A stretch of DNA of 64,000 nucleotides from Ilyomonas sp965219515 (GTDB lineage Bacteria > Bacteroidota > Bacteroidia > Chitinophagales > Chitinophagaceae): NCBI GenBank assembly GCA_965219515.1, contig OZ244776.1, positions 1,612,001 through 1,676,000 of the forward strand, in the 5' to 3' direction. The number at the start of each line of letters is the position of its first letter. The stretch's first letter is position 1. Below, in pieces: positions 18,149 through 27,864 of this stretch. The notes below the pieces were generated by a model. It had not been told where the DNA came from and did not search any database. It saw only the letters and a list, made by a program, of their open reading frames with translations. Made by a program: the position numbers and the translations under genes.

Positions 18149-19315
18149 ATGGCAAAACGAGATTATTACGAAGTATTGGGTGTTGGCAAATCGGCATCGG
18201 GCGATGAGATAAAAAAAGCGTATCGCAAAGTAGCCATGCAATATCACCCCGACAGAAATCCCGGCGATAAATCGGCCGAAGAAAAATTTAAAGAAGCCGC
18301 CGAAGCTTATGAAATACTAAGCGATCAGGATAAAAAAGCAAAATACGACCGGTTTGGTCATCAGGCGTTTTCGCCCGGCATGGGTGGCGGCGGCGGATTT
18401 GGCGGCGGCGGCATGAACATGGAAGACATCTTCAGCCAGTTTGGAGATATTTTCGGCGAAGGCATGTTTGGCGGTATGTTTGGCGGTGGTGGTGGCGGAG
18501 GCAGAGCCGGTCGGGGCAGAGGTGCACGCGGCAGCAATCTCCGGGTAAAAATCAAGCTTACCTACGAAGAAATGGCGAAGGGCGTTACCAAAAACATCAA
18601 AGTAAAAAAATATGTTTCCTGCCCGGTTTGTAATGGAACCGGCGCCAAAGACAAAAGCAGCATACAAACCTGTCCTACCTGCCATGGCAGCGGCCAGGTA
18701 AAGAAAATATCAAATACATTTCTGGGACAGATGCAAACGGTAAGCACCTGCCCTACCTGCAACGGCGAAGGTTCTACCGTAACGGCAAAATGCGGCAACT
18801 GCAAAGGCGAAGGCCGCGTGTATAATGAAGAAACCATCAGCATAGACATTCCCGCCGGCGTGCAGGAAGGCATGCAGCTAAGCATGAGTGGCAAAGGCAA
18901 CGCAGGCGAGCGCGGCGGCGCACCCGGCGATTTGCTGATTTTGATTGAAGAAGAAGCGCACAAAGACCTGCACCGCGACGGACTAAATGTGGCTTACGAA
19001 CTGCACATTACGTTTCCCGAAGCGGCTTTCGGAACCAATGCTGAAGTGCCAACCATAGACGGACGCGCGAAAATAAAAGTTCCACCCGGCACACAAAGCG
19101 GAAAAATATTCCGGCTGAAAGGCAAAGGCTTCCCCGAAGTGCAGGGCTATCAGCGGGGCGACCAGTTGATTCATGTAAATGTGTGGACGCCGCAAATTCT
19201 GACATCGGATGAAAAAAATATGCTGGAAAAATTAAACGACAGCCCGAATTTTAAACCGCAGCCCGGCAAAAGCGAGAAAAACTTCTTCGATAAAATTAAG
19301 GAAGTGTTTAGCTAA
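18149..19315 (+). CDS. dnaJ: Chaperone DnaJ (Hsp40, class A)
   Basis: The 388-residue protein has the full class A layout. A J domain (residues 1-70) carries the HPD triad in QYHPDRNPGDK. A Gly/Phe-rich linker (about 75-130) holds many GGG runs. Four CxxCxGxG zinc modules follow (CPVCNGTG, CPTCHGSG, CPTCNGEG, CGNCKGEG; about 153-230). Two C-terminal substrate-binding domains complete it. It stimulates DnaK ATPase and delivers unfolded clients. It probably shares an operon with grpE, although the intergenic repeats may affect the joint transcript. A hairpin terminator follows. Confidence 0.97.
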   Translation: MAKRDYYEVLGVGKSASGDEIKKAYRKVAMQYHPDRNPGDKSAEEKFKEAAEAYEILSDQDKKAKYDRFGHQAFSPGMGGGGGFGGGGMNMEDIFSQFGDIFGEGMFGGMFGGGGGGGRAGRGRGARGSNLRVKIKLTYEEMAKGVTKNIKVKKYVSCPVCNGTGAKDKSSIQTCPTCHGSGQVKKISNTFLGQMQTVSTCPTCNGEGSTVTAKCGNCKGEGRVYNEETISIDIPAGVQEGMQLSMSGKGNAGERGGAPGDLLILIEEEAHKDLHRDGLNVAYELHITFPEAAFGTNAEVPTIDGRAKIKVPPGTQSGKIFRLKGKGFPEVQGYQRGDQLIHVNVWTPQILTSDEKNMLEKLNDSPNFKPQPGKSEKNFFDKIKEVFS

Positions 19316-19627
19316 GACGACGTAAATAAAAAACCGGCGAAAAGCAATAAACAATGTTCCGCAAAAGTCTCCGTAATGCGTTACCGCATCAAGTGTTACG
19401 GAGGTTTTTGTTTGTGTAATACCAGTAGAATAATGCAACCGGTCTGAATCGTTTTATCAAAACCAACTGTCAAACATTATTCACCCCATCACAACATCAC
19501 ATCTCATAAGCCGGTTTTTTAAAAAGAGACTTGCTTTTTCCGGCACACAAGCACAAACCGGCTGACCAGCAAAACCCTGCTTTTCCTTATTTTACAGCCC
19601 TGAAATTTTTTTGATAACACTACACTA
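19316..19627. other. Intergenic region after dnaJ
   Basis: About 310 bases contain the dnaJ terminator and then AT-rich sequence leading to the restriction-modification island. Nothing else is recognised, and I see no clear promoter box before mod. Confidence 0.5.
19369..19409 (+). terminator. Intrinsic terminator after dnaJ
   Basis: CTCCGTAA (19369-19376) pairs with TTACGGAG (19396-19403). An inner TGCG/CGCA stem extends the hairpin, and GTTTTTG follows. It lies about 55 bases after the dnaJ stop. Confidence 0.75.
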
Positions 19628-21256
19628 ATGCCGACACTACACTGGATTGGAAAAGATAAAGTCATCAACCACCACATTGACGTGCCTTTTAGGGTATTGC
19701 AACATACGTATGGTTTTGAAAATGGTACGCAAACCGAACGGGAAACAAAAAGCGGGAATAAAATAATACACGGTGACAACCTGGAAGCCCTGAAAGCCCT
19801 GCTGCCCGAATATGAAGGAAAAATAAAGTGCATTTACATAGACCCGCCTTATAATACCGGCAATGAAGGCTGGGTATATAACGACAATGTAAACGACCCG
19901 AAAATAAAAAAATGGCTGGGGCAGGTTGTTGGCAAAGAAGCCGAAGACCTTACAAGGCACGACAAATGGCTTTGCATGATGTACCCGCGATTGAAACTAT
20001 TGCATAAATTATTAGCTGACGACGGCGCCATTTTTATTTCGATTGATGACAATGAGCAGGCAAATCTGAAATTGATTTGCGATGAAATTTTTGGAGGTGG
20101 AAATTTTATTGCAAACATAACGTGGCAAAAAAAATATGGTCCTGCAAACGATGCAAAATATTTATCTGAAACACATGAGTATATTATAAGCTATACGAAA
20201 TCAAAACCTAATTGGAAACCTCACTTGGTACAAAGGGACGAACAACAATTAACAGCTTTTAAAAATCCTGATAGCGATAAAAGGGGTAAATGGAGAGCAA
20301 GTGATTTATCTGCAAGAACTTATTCAGCAAACACAGATTACCCAATAGAATCTCCATCTGGAAATATTTTTTACCCACCAAAAAGCCGTTCCTGGATCGT
20401 TAAAAAAGAGAGGTATTTAGAATTGTTGAATGATCACAGAATAACTTTTGGAGCAAATGGAAAAGGACGGCCGATGCAAAAGAAATTTCTTTCCGAAATC
20501 AAACAAGGCATTACAGCTCAAACTTGGTGGGATCGAGACTTTGCCGGTGATAATAAGATAGCACGATATGAATTAAAAGAATTGTTTCCTGAGAATCCAT
20601 TTGATACACCAAAACCAAGCAAATTGCTTTATCGAATATTTCAAATTGCAACTGACTCAAACTCCATTATCCTCGACTCTTTTTCCGGTTCCGGCACTAC
20701 TGCTCATGCCGTTTTAAATCTTAACAAACAAGATGGCGGCAACAGAAAATTTATTTGTATTGAAATGGAAGATTATGCCGAAACCATCACCGCCGAAAGA
20801 GTAAAACGGGTAATGAAAGGCTATGGCGCTACCGAAGGCACGGGCGGCAGTTTTGATTTTTATGAACTGGGACAGCCGTTGTTTCTGGAAGATGGCAATC
20901 TGAATGAAATGGCAGGCATAGAAAAAATCAGGAATTATATTTACTATACCGAAACAAAGCAACCGTTGTCTGAAGCAGGATTTTCGGAATTAGAGAATGA
21001 ACAGAATTTTGCAAATCCTAACATTTTAAAAAATTCTGATTCAGATTATTTTTTAAGTAAACACAATAACACGGCTTACTATTTTTATTACGAACAGGAC
21101 GGAATAACCACATTAGACCGCGAATTTTTAAGCTGCCTGAAAACAAAAGCGGAGCAGTATGTTATATACGCCGACAATTGTTTGCTTACCAAAGCCTATA
21201 TGACAAAGCAACGCATCATTTTTAAAAAAATACCAAGAGAGATTACAAAATTTTGA
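19628..21256 (+). CDS. mod: Type III restriction-modification methyltransferase subunit (Mod)
   Basis: The 542-residue protein is an adenine-N6 DNA methyltransferase of the beta class. The catalytic DPPY motif (CIYIDPPYNTGNEGW, residues 72-75) precedes the SAM-binding motif (LDSFSGSGTTAHAV, about 349-362). The N-terminus, MPTLHWIGKDKVINHH, is typical of type III Mod proteins. The central part between the motifs (about 165-330), where target recognition lies, is noticeably more AT-rich than either end, which suggests exchange of the recognition domain. Mod both methylates the host site and gives specificity to the restriction complex with Res. It is the first gene of a three-gene island. Confidence 0.92.
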   Translation: MPTLHWIGKDKVINHHIDVPFRVLQHTYGFENGTQTERETKSGNKIIHGDNLEALKALLPEYEGKIKCIYIDPPYNTGNEGWVYNDNVNDPKIKKWLGQVVGKEAEDLTRHDKWLCMMYPRLKLLHKLLADDGAIFISIDDNEQANLKLICDEIFGGGNFIANITWQKKYGPANDAKYLSETHEYIISYTKSKPNWKPHLVQRDEQQLTAFKNPDSDKRGKWRASDLSARTYSANTDYPIESPSGNIFYPPKSRSWIVKKERYLELLNDHRITFGANGKGRPMQKKFLSEIKQGITAQTWWDRDFAGDNKIARYELKELFPENPFDTPKPSKLLYRIFQIATDSNSIILDSFSGSGTTAHAVLNLNKQDGGNRKFICIEMEDYAETITAERVKRVMKGYGATEGTGGSFDFYELGQPLFLEDGNLNEMAGIEKIRNYIYYTETKQPLSEAGFSELENEQNFANPNILKNSDSDYFLSKHNNTAYYFYYEQDGITTLDREFLSCLKTKAEQYVIYADNCLLTKAYMTKQRIIFKKIPREITKF

Positions 21257-21270
21257 TCAGAATTTGCAAA

Positions 21271-21330
21271 ATGAAAGAATGAACAGAATTTAAAAATGAA
21301 ATGAAAGAATGAACAGAATTTAAAAATGAA
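21271..21330. repeat. Perfect tandem duplication of a 30-bp unit
   Basis: Bases 21271-21300 and 21301-21330 are identical. Each unit begins ATGAAAGAATGAACAG and ends AAAAATGAA. They fill most of the gap between mod (stop 21256) and the GxxExxY gene (ATG 21335). A change in copy number would alter spacing but no reading frame. Confidence 0.9.
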
Positions 21331-21334
21331 ATGA

Positions 21335-21742
21335 ATGGAAAAAGATGAACTGACATATAAAGTAATCGGGTGTGCCATGAAGGTGCATAACACTTTGGGC
21401 AATGGCTTTCAGGAAGTGATTTATCAACGCTGCCTTGCTATTGAAATGGAAAGGGCGGGTTTATTATTTGGAAGAGAGGTTGACCAGATTATTTATTACG
21501 AAAGAATAGAAGTAGGAACAAGACGAGCCGATTTTGTAGTAGAAAACAAGATAATAGTTGAGTTAAAAGCAGTAATCAATTTAGAAGATGTGCATTTGGC
21601 ACAAGCCAAAAATTATGTTGTGGCTTACAATTTTAAGAGGGGTTTGCTAATAAATTTTGGTGCCAACAGTTTACAATACAAGCTGGTATTTAACCCAAAA
21701 TACAACACGGTTCAAAATTCAGCCAGTTCTAACATTCAATAA
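21335..21742 (+). CDS. GxxExxY-family protein (PD-(D/E)xK-like fold)
   Basis: The 135-residue protein shows the family's namesake motif as GFQEVIY (about 24-30) after CAMKVHNTLGN. RADFVVENKIIVELKAV (about 65-81) has a D...ExK arrangement like the PD-(D/E)xK nuclease core. LAQAKNYVVAYNFKRGLLINFG, a strand-helix-strand element, follows. GxxExxY proteins are widespread in Bacteroidota and their biochemical role is not established. Here it sits between mod and res and ends 19 bases before the res ATG, so it is probably co-transcribed and may be an accessory part of the restriction system. Alternatively it is a mobile gene caught in the island. Confidence 0.85.
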   Translation: MEKDELTYKVIGCAMKVHNTLGNGFQEVIYQRCLAIEMERAGLLFGREVDQIIYYERIEVGTRRADFVVENKIIVELKAVINLEDVHLAQAKNYVVAYNFKRGLLINFGANSLQYKLVFNPKYNTVQNSASSNIQ

Positions 21743-21761
21743 ATCCTAATTCAGACAAGCA

Positions 21762-24416
21762 ATGGAATTAAAGCCATACCAGCAGCAGGTTATCAACGAT
21801 ATTTCTTTGTTTTTAGAGCATGTTCAGGAAACCAAAGATGTAAAAGAAGCCTTTTATGATTTTTGGACCAGGCATCCGGCAACACCGCTGATTCCGTTTG
21901 CCGGAACGGCGATAGAACCCTATAAAAACAATGTGCCGCGCGTGGCAAATATCTGTGTGAAAGTGCCAACGGCAGGCGGCAAAACGTTCATTGCCTGTAA
22001 TGCCATCAAAACCATTTTTGACGCGTTTGATTACGATAAACCAAAAGCGGTTGTCTGGCTGGTGCCATCCATCACCATTTTAGAACAAACCATCAAAAAC
22101 CTCAAAGATCCTTCGCATCCGTACCGGCAAAAAATCAGTTCGCATTTCGGCAACCGCGTTGAGGTTTTTGACAAAGCAGCTTTATTGCAGGGCAGCGGAT
22201 TTACTGCCACCACTATCAAGGAGCAATTAAACATTATGATCTTCAGCTTCGATAGTTTGCGGGCAAAAAATAAAGAAGACAGAAAAGTGTTTCAGGAAAA
22301 CGGCAACCTGCAATCTTTTGAACATCTGTTGGGCAAAGACGCAGATATTACGTTAGGCGCTGTTATCAGATATCTGAATCCTTTAGTGGTGGTTGACGAA
22401 AGCCACAATGCCGAAAGCGATTTAAGCGTGGACATGCTGAAAGAACTGAACCCCTGTTTTATTTTAGACCTCACCGCCACGCCAAGAAACAACAGCAACA
22501 TCATCAGCTTTATTGATGCGCTGGAACTGAAGAAAGAAAACATGGTGAAACTGCCTGTGATTGTTTACAATCATCAGGACAAAACGGAAGTAATCAACTC
22601 AGCGTTGCAACTGCAAAAGCGATTGGAACAGCAGGCGAAAGAAGAAGAAAAAAAAGGCGGCAGATACATTCGGCCGATTGTATTGTTTCAGGCGCAGCCA
22701 AAAAACGGGAAAGAGTTTTTACATGCAGAAGAAGAAAAATCGAATGTTCAGAAACTGAAAGAAAAATTAGCTGAATTAAAAATTCCGGAAGCGCAGATAA
22801 AAATAAAAACGGCAGCCATCAATGAAATAAAAGGCATTGATTTAATGAGCAAGGATTGTGAAGTGCGATATATTATTACCATTAATGCACTGAAAGAAGG
22901 ATGGGATTGTCCGTTTGCCTACATCCTGGCTTCGCTGGCAGACAAGAATTCGGCGGTTGATGTTGAACAAATTCTTGGCAGAGTTTTGCGTCAGCCTTAT
23001 GTAAGGAAGCACAATTTTCCATTGCTGAATCTGAGTTATGTATTAACGGCTTCGTCTAAGTTTTTAGACACGTTAGACAATATTGTAAAAGGGCTGAACA
23101 AAGCCGGCTTTAGTGAGAAAGATTATAAATTGGCAGACACGCAAATGTCTGAAGAGAAGTCTGAATTTGGAGTCGTTAGCTTCAATGATTCTGGGGATTT
23201 GTTTTCGAAGCCAATACCCGAAAGTACAAACCTGAATGCTGCTGATGATATTGATACAAGTCGCCTTGTAAACTGGCAGGAAACCCAACAATCCCATCAC
23301 CCGGAAAATCCGGATTCAGACAGTGTTTCTGTCATTGAAAAATCTGCCCTGAAACAAAATGAAGCCTTTGCAAAAACCGTTTCTCAGATGGAAGCGAACA
23401 ACACAACGGCATTGCCAAACGAATTACAACAGCTTGTGAGAACATACAGCATAAAAGAAATATTTAAAGAACAGGCAGAGAAGATAAAGCTTCCCCAGTT
23501 TTTTTTAAAAATACCTGCTTCGCAATTCAATTTTGGCGATGAGTATAGCGACGAGCCTTTGGAAAAAGAAGACTTATTAAAAGGTTTTGAATTAAGCAAA
23601 TCGGACACAAACATTGCCTTTGACAGCATTACATCAGAACTGTATAAGGTAGATTTAGACAATACCAAAAAAGAACATACGCCAACTTTTGTGCGGCTCG
23701 ACGGAGAAATAAAAGAAGGCATCATGGCTTATATGCTTGACCCGGCAAGAAAAGACAGCCGGATAAAAAATTTTACCAGGCGTATCATGGACATAATCGG
23801 CAATATGTATCCCATAGCCGACAAGCAAATTGAAAAGTACATCAGCAGAATACTGGAAGATTTTAAGGATGAGCAGTTTTCAGATTTCGCCAACAATGAA
23901 TACACTTATACCGATAAAATAAAACAGAAAATAAAAGCCCATTCGGAAGCTTTTGCCGAAAAAAAGTTCAAAGACTTTCTGGATACGGACAAAGTATTTA
24001 TCAAATCTTCATTTGCGCTTCCGCAAAGCATTGCGCCGGGCAATATTGCCAAAGACATCACCAAATCGCTCTACGAGAAGGAAGCCGGCATAAACACGTA
24101 TGAAGAACGCGTTATCAATGAAATCGGAAATATGCCAACGATTGCATTCTGGACACGGAATATGGAAAGAAAAGGTTTTAGAATTAACGGCTTCATTAAC
24201 CATTATCCCGACTTTATCATTCAGACCAAAAGTGGTAAAACCATTGTATTGGAAACAAAAGGCGACCATTTGGATGCGGAACAAAAAATAAGACTTGGCA
24301 GTTTATGGGCAGGCAAAGCCGGTAACAATTACCGTTACTTTATGGTTTATGAACGGCGGACGGTTGACGGAGCTTATACATGGGAAGATTTTATAAATAT
24401 CATCAAAGCAATTTAG
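21762..24416 (+). CDS. res: Type III restriction endonuclease subunit (Res)
   Basis: The 884-residue protein combines an SF2 helicase-type motor with a C-terminal nuclease. Walker A is VPTAGGKTF (about 70-78), motif II is VVDESHN (about 211-217), LTATPR is motif III, and QILGRVLRQPYVRKH (about 405-419) is motif VI. The C-terminal nuclease reads NHYPDFIIQ (D about 817) and VLETKGDHLD (ExK about 831-833), the PD-(D/E)xK core. With Mod it cleaves DNA after ATP-dependent communication between two head-to-head unmethylated sites. No frameshift or stop is seen, so the system looks intact. Confidence 0.93.
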   Translation: MELKPYQQQVINDISLFLEHVQETKDVKEAFYDFWTRHPATPLIPFAGTAIEPYKNNVPRVANICVKVPTAGGKTFIACNAIKTIFDAFDYDKPKAVVWLVPSITILEQTIKNLKDPSHPYRQKISSHFGNRVEVFDKAALLQGSGFTATTIKEQLNIMIFSFDSLRAKNKEDRKVFQENGNLQSFEHLLGKDADITLGAVIRYLNPLVVVDESHNAESDLSVDMLKELNPCFILDLTATPRNNSNIISFIDALELKKENMVKLPVIVYNHQDKTEVINSALQLQKRLEQQAKEEEKKGGRYIRPIVLFQAQPKNGKEFLHAEEEKSNVQKLKEKLAELKIPEAQIKIKTAAINEIKGIDLMSKDCEVRYIITINALKEGWDCPFAYILASLADKNSAVDVEQILGRVLRQPYVRKHNFPLLNLSYVLTASSKFLDTLDNIVKGLNKAGFSEKDYKLADTQMSEEKSEFGVVSFNDSGDLFSKPIPESTNLNAADDIDTSRLVNWQETQQSHHPENPDSDSVSVIEKSALKQNEAFAKTVSQMEANNTTALPNELQQLVRTYSIKEIFKEQAEKIKLPQFFLKIPASQFNFGDEYSDEPLEKEDLLKGFELSKSDTNIAFDSITSELYKVDLDNTKKEHTPTFVRLDGEIKEGIMAYMLDPARKDSRIKNFTRRIMDIIGNMYPIADKQIEKYISRILEDFKDEQFSDFANNEYTYTDKIKQKIKAHSEAFAEKKFKDFLDTDKVFIKSSFALPQSIAPGNIAKDITKSLYEKEAGINTYEERVINEIGNMPTIAFWTRNMERKGFRINGFINHYPDFIIQTKSGKTIVLETKGDHLDAEQKIRLGSLWAGKAGNNYRYFMVYERRTVDGAYTWEDFINIIKAI

Positions 24417-24652
24417 CCGGCGTATAAAATATCTTATAAAAGAAATGATTTTTTGCAAAGTGAAATCCGGCTTCTCCCGAACCGCTATCCGATGCGCTTT
24501 TATCCGATGTAAGCTGAACGCTTTTTTAAATAAAAATGGGTCTGTCTCAATATAAAAACGAGGATTTCTCTTCTTAGATTTATCTTCTACTTAATACTTT
24601 CTACTTCTCGTCATAATACAATTAGTAAAACTGCCATTCTCCGATATTGTAA

Positions 24653-27600
24653 TCATTCACTCATAACCGGCTCACTTGTCTGTTTTGCTTCAACCTGTTT
24701 TGTTTTATGTTTTCCGGACAAATAAGTATAAACCGCCGGTATAACAAACAAAGTAAGAAGTAAGGAAAATAAAAGTCCGCCAACCACCACAATGCCAAGC
24801 GGGATGCGGCTTGTAGAAGCCGCGCCAAGGCTTAACGCGATGGGTAACGCGCCCAAAGAAGTTGCCAGGCTTGTCATTAAAATGGGGCGTAACCGCTGCG
24901 TGGCGGCTTCGGTAACGGCTTCCAATTTATCCAGTCCCTGTTCGCGTTTCTGGTTCGCAAATTCAACAATCAAAATCCCGTTTTTCGTTACCAGACCAAT
25001 GAGCATAATCATCCCGATTTCCGAAAAAATATTCAGCGTTTGCCCGAATATCCACAAGCTTAGCAATGCGCCGGCCAATGCCAGCGGAACGGTGAGCATA
25101 ATGGCAAGCGGATCTATAAAACTCTCGAATTGCGCAGCCAGCAACAGGTAAATAAGAATTAAGGCTAAGCCAAAAGCGAACAGGATATTTGATGAGCTTT
25201 CCGCATAATCGCGCGAAGGACCGGTAAGCGTTGTTTGAAAAGTAGCGTCAAGCTGTTTATCGGCAATCGCCTGCATAGCTTTGATGCCGTCGCCGATGGT
25301 ATAGCCTTCATTCAGCGATGCCGAAATGGTAGCTGCTTTATACCGGTTGAAATGGTACAGCGTAGCCGGGCTTGTGCTCTCGGAAAGATGCACCACGGCG
25401 ATTAACGGTATGTCTTGCCCGCTGTTGTTTTTTACATAAATATTATTAATGTCGGCAGGCGCATTTCGTTTGCTTCTTTCTACCTGCGCAATCACCTGAT
25501 ATTGGTAGCCGTTCATGATAAAATATGCCAGCCTGCCGCCGCTAAAAGCGCTTTGCATGGCCGCAACCACATCGGCCGTGCTCAATCCCAGATCACGTAC
25601 TTTAATCCGGTCAACGGTAATCTGTAATTCGGGGCGGTTGAATTTTAAATTTACATCTACGTTGGCGAATGCCGGATTTTGACGCGCGGCATCCAAAAAA
25701 TCGGGAATCACCGTTTTTAGTTTGTTTAAATCCTGGTTTTGCAGAATGAACTGCACGGGCAAGCCGCCGCGCGAGCCGGAACCCACCGCAATCGTTTGCT
25801 CCTGTATGGCAAAGACGCGAACATCGTTAAAACGACTCATTTTCTTTTGCAGATCATTGGCAATTTCCTGCTGGCTGCGGCTGCGTTCGTTCGGGTTTAC
25901 CAGTGCAATGCGCGGCTGTGAAGAATTGTTGGCGCCGCCCGCCGGTGTGCGTGTAAATACAAAGTCGCGCTCGGGCACCGAATCGTATAAATAATTGGTG
26001 ATGTTGTCCGCCACATTTTGCATGTATGTATAGCTGGTTCCCTCTGGTCCCGTTACGGCAAACCGCACGCTGCTCCTGTCTTCCAGCGGTGCCAGCTCGC
26101 TTTTTAAAGAGCCGGAAATCAGCCAGATTAATACGCCGCAAACGGCAATGATTACCCATGCCATCCATCTTACATTCAAAAATCTTCGCAGCGCATTGTG
26201 ATAGCCGTCTTCCATGCCGACAAAAAACGGTTCTGTTTTTTCGTAAAATCTGCCATGACCTGCTTTTTTACCAGTGAGTAAAATATTTAAAACAGGTGTT
26301 ATGGTTAGCGAAACAAAAGCGGAAATCAACACCGCCGCAGCCAGCACCACGCCAAATTCGCGAAACAATCTGCCGACAAACCCTTCCAAAAAAATAACGG
26401 GCAGGAAAACAACCGCCAGCGTAAGCGAGGTGGAGATAACGGCAAAGAAAATTTCCTTGCTGCCTTCCAGTGCCGCCTGCCGGATGGGCATTCCCTGTTC
26501 GAATTTCCGGTAAATGTTTTCGGTTACCACAATGCCGTCATCAACCACCAAACCCGTTGCCAATACAATTCCCAACAGTGTAAGTACATTAATGGAAAAA
26601 CCGGCGATGTACATAACGAAAAAAGTAGCTACCAGCGAAATGGGAATGTCTATCAGCGGGCGAATGGCAGTAAGCCAGTTGCGGAAAAATGCAAAGATCA
26701 CCAGCACCACCAGCGCAAACGAAATGATGAGCGTTTCTTCTACTTCGCTCAACGAGTTACGGATGTTTTTTGTGTTATCTATCAGCGTATGAAATTCAAT
26801 GTCTGTTTTATTGCCGGCGCGGATGGTTTCGAGACGTTTGTTAAATTCATTGGCGATGGAAATATTATTTGCGCCCGGTTGCGGTATGATGGCGATGCCT
26901 ACCGCATTCACGCCGTTGTATTTCCAGCTTTGCTCCAGTTCTTCCGGGCCTAACTCTACGCGGGCAATGTCGTTCAGTCTTACCATGCCTGCGCTGTCTT
27001 CACGGATAATTAAATCTCTGAATTGCTTTTCTGTTGTCAATCTGCCCAATGCGTGTATGGTAAGCTCGGTGTTATTACCGTAAATTTTTCCCGGTGGCAG
27101 TTCAATATTTTCGTTATTGATTGCGGTGCGCATATCGCTGAACGAAACATTGTAAGCATTCATCTTATCGGGATCGAGCCACAACCGCATGGCATACCTT
27201 TTTTCCCCGAAAATATACACCGCGCTTACCTGGCTGATGGTTTGAAACTGCTGCTGCAACACGTTTTCGGCGTACTCGCTTAGTTCAAGCAGGCTTTTGG
27301 TGCGGCTTTGCACGGCAAGTATCAAAATGAAGTCGCTGTTGGCATCGGCTTTTGTTACTACCGGCGCGGCATCTATGTCCTGCGGCAGACCACGTTGCGC
27401 CTGGCTTACCTTGTCGCGCACATCGCTGGCGGCGGCTTCGAGGTCTTCGCCGAGGTTAAACTCAACGGTAACATTACTGCTGCCCAGTGAACTTGATGAA
27501 GTGATAGTGCGAATGCCCGGAATGCCATTGATCTGTTTTTCTATCGGTTCTGTAATCTGGCTTTCGATGATGTCGGCATTGGCGCCGGTATAATTGGTTC

Positions 27601-27742
27601 TGACAGAAATGATAGGCGGGTCAATGGCAGGGTAATCGCGCACGGCGAGATACGTGAAGCCAACCACGCCAAAGAGAATGATAATGAGATTCATTACCGT
27701 TGCCAGCACCGGGCGATTGATTGCTAATTCGGAGATGTTCAT
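24653..27742 (-). CDS. RND efflux transporter, inner-membrane pump (AcrB/HAE1 family)
   Basis: The 1029-residue protein is a hydrophobe/amphiphile-efflux pump. It starts MNISELAINRPVLATVMNLI. Two sets of six membrane segments are separated by two large periplasmic loops, and the proton-relay aspartates lie in ATGLVVDDGIVVTENIYRKF (about 395-414). Near the C-terminus are GLVTKNGILIVEFANQKREQ and RPILMTSLAT, both typical of the family. It lies 122 bases downstream of its adaptor gene on the same strand. No TolC-type outer-membrane gene is adjacent, so the channel must be encoded elsewhere. Substrates may be detergents, dyes or antibiotics. Confidence 0.94.
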   Translation of the reverse strand: MNISELAINRPVLATVMNLIIILFGVVGFTYLAVRDYPAIDPPIISVRTNYTGANADIIESQITEPIEKQINGIPGIRTITSSSSLGSSNVTVEFNLGEDLEAAASDVRDKVSQAQRGLPQDIDAAPVVTKADANSDFILILAVQSRTKSLLELSEYAENVLQQQFQTISQVSAVYIFGEKRYAMRLWLDPDKMNAYNVSFSDMRTAINNENIELPPGKIYGNNTELTIHALGRLTTEKQFRDLIIREDSAGMVRLNDIARVELGPEELEQSWKYNGVNAVGIAIIPQPGANNISIANEFNKRLETIRAGNKTDIEFHTLIDNTKNIRNSLSEVEETLIISFALVVLVIFAFFRNWLTAIRPLIDIPISLVATFFVMYIAGFSINVLTLLGIVLATGLVVDDGIVVTENIYRKFEQGMPIRQAALEGSKEIFFAVISTSLTLAVVFLPVIFLEGFVGRLFREFGVVLAAAVLISAFVSLTITPVLNILLTGKKAGHGRFYEKTEPFFVGMEDGYHNALRRFLNVRWMAWVIIAVCGVLIWLISGSLKSELAPLEDRSSVRFAVTGPEGTSYTYMQNVADNITNYLYDSVPERDFVFTRTPAGGANNSSQPRIALVNPNERSRSQQEIANDLQKKMSRFNDVRVFAIQEQTIAVGSGSRGGLPVQFILQNQDLNKLKTVIPDFLDAARQNPAFANVDVNLKFNRPELQITVDRIKVRDLGLSTADVVAAMQSAFSGGRLAYFIMNGYQYQVIAQVERSKRNAPADINNIYVKNNSGQDIPLIAVVHLSESTSPATLYHFNRYKAATISASLNEGYTIGDGIKAMQAIADKQLDATFQTTLTGPSRDYAESSSNILFAFGLALILIYLLLAAQFESFIDPLAIMLTVPLALAGALLSLWIFGQTLNIFSEIGMIMLIGLVTKNGILIVEFANQKREQGLDKLEAVTEAATQRLRPILMTSLATSLGALPIALSLGAASTSRIPLGIVVVGGLLFSLLLTLFVIPAVYTYLSGKHKTKQVEAKQTSEPVMSE

Positions 27743-27755
27743 GTGTATTTTTAAG

Positions 27756-27851
27756 CTGTCAGCTATCAGTCATCAGCCGTCAGTTTTTTATTTAATGTAT
27801 TTTAATACAATCCTCATTATCATATTTATTGAATGCTGATTTCTGATAGCT
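27756..27851. repeat. Imperfect 7-bp tandem array with an inverted partner
   Basis: CTGTCAG, CTATCAG, TCATCAG and CCGTCAG are four consecutive 7-mers sharing RTCAG (27756-27783). AGCTATCAG (27761-27769) has an exact inverted match CTGATAGCT at 27843-27851, so the adaptor-to-pump intergenic RNA could form a long hairpin. Confidence 0.55.
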
Positions 27852-27864
27852 ATTAGTTTACAGC

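Noticed and set aside
18361..18555. Proline-rich ORF on the minus strand
   Set aside because: Antisense shadow of the Gly/Phe-rich linker of dnaJ.
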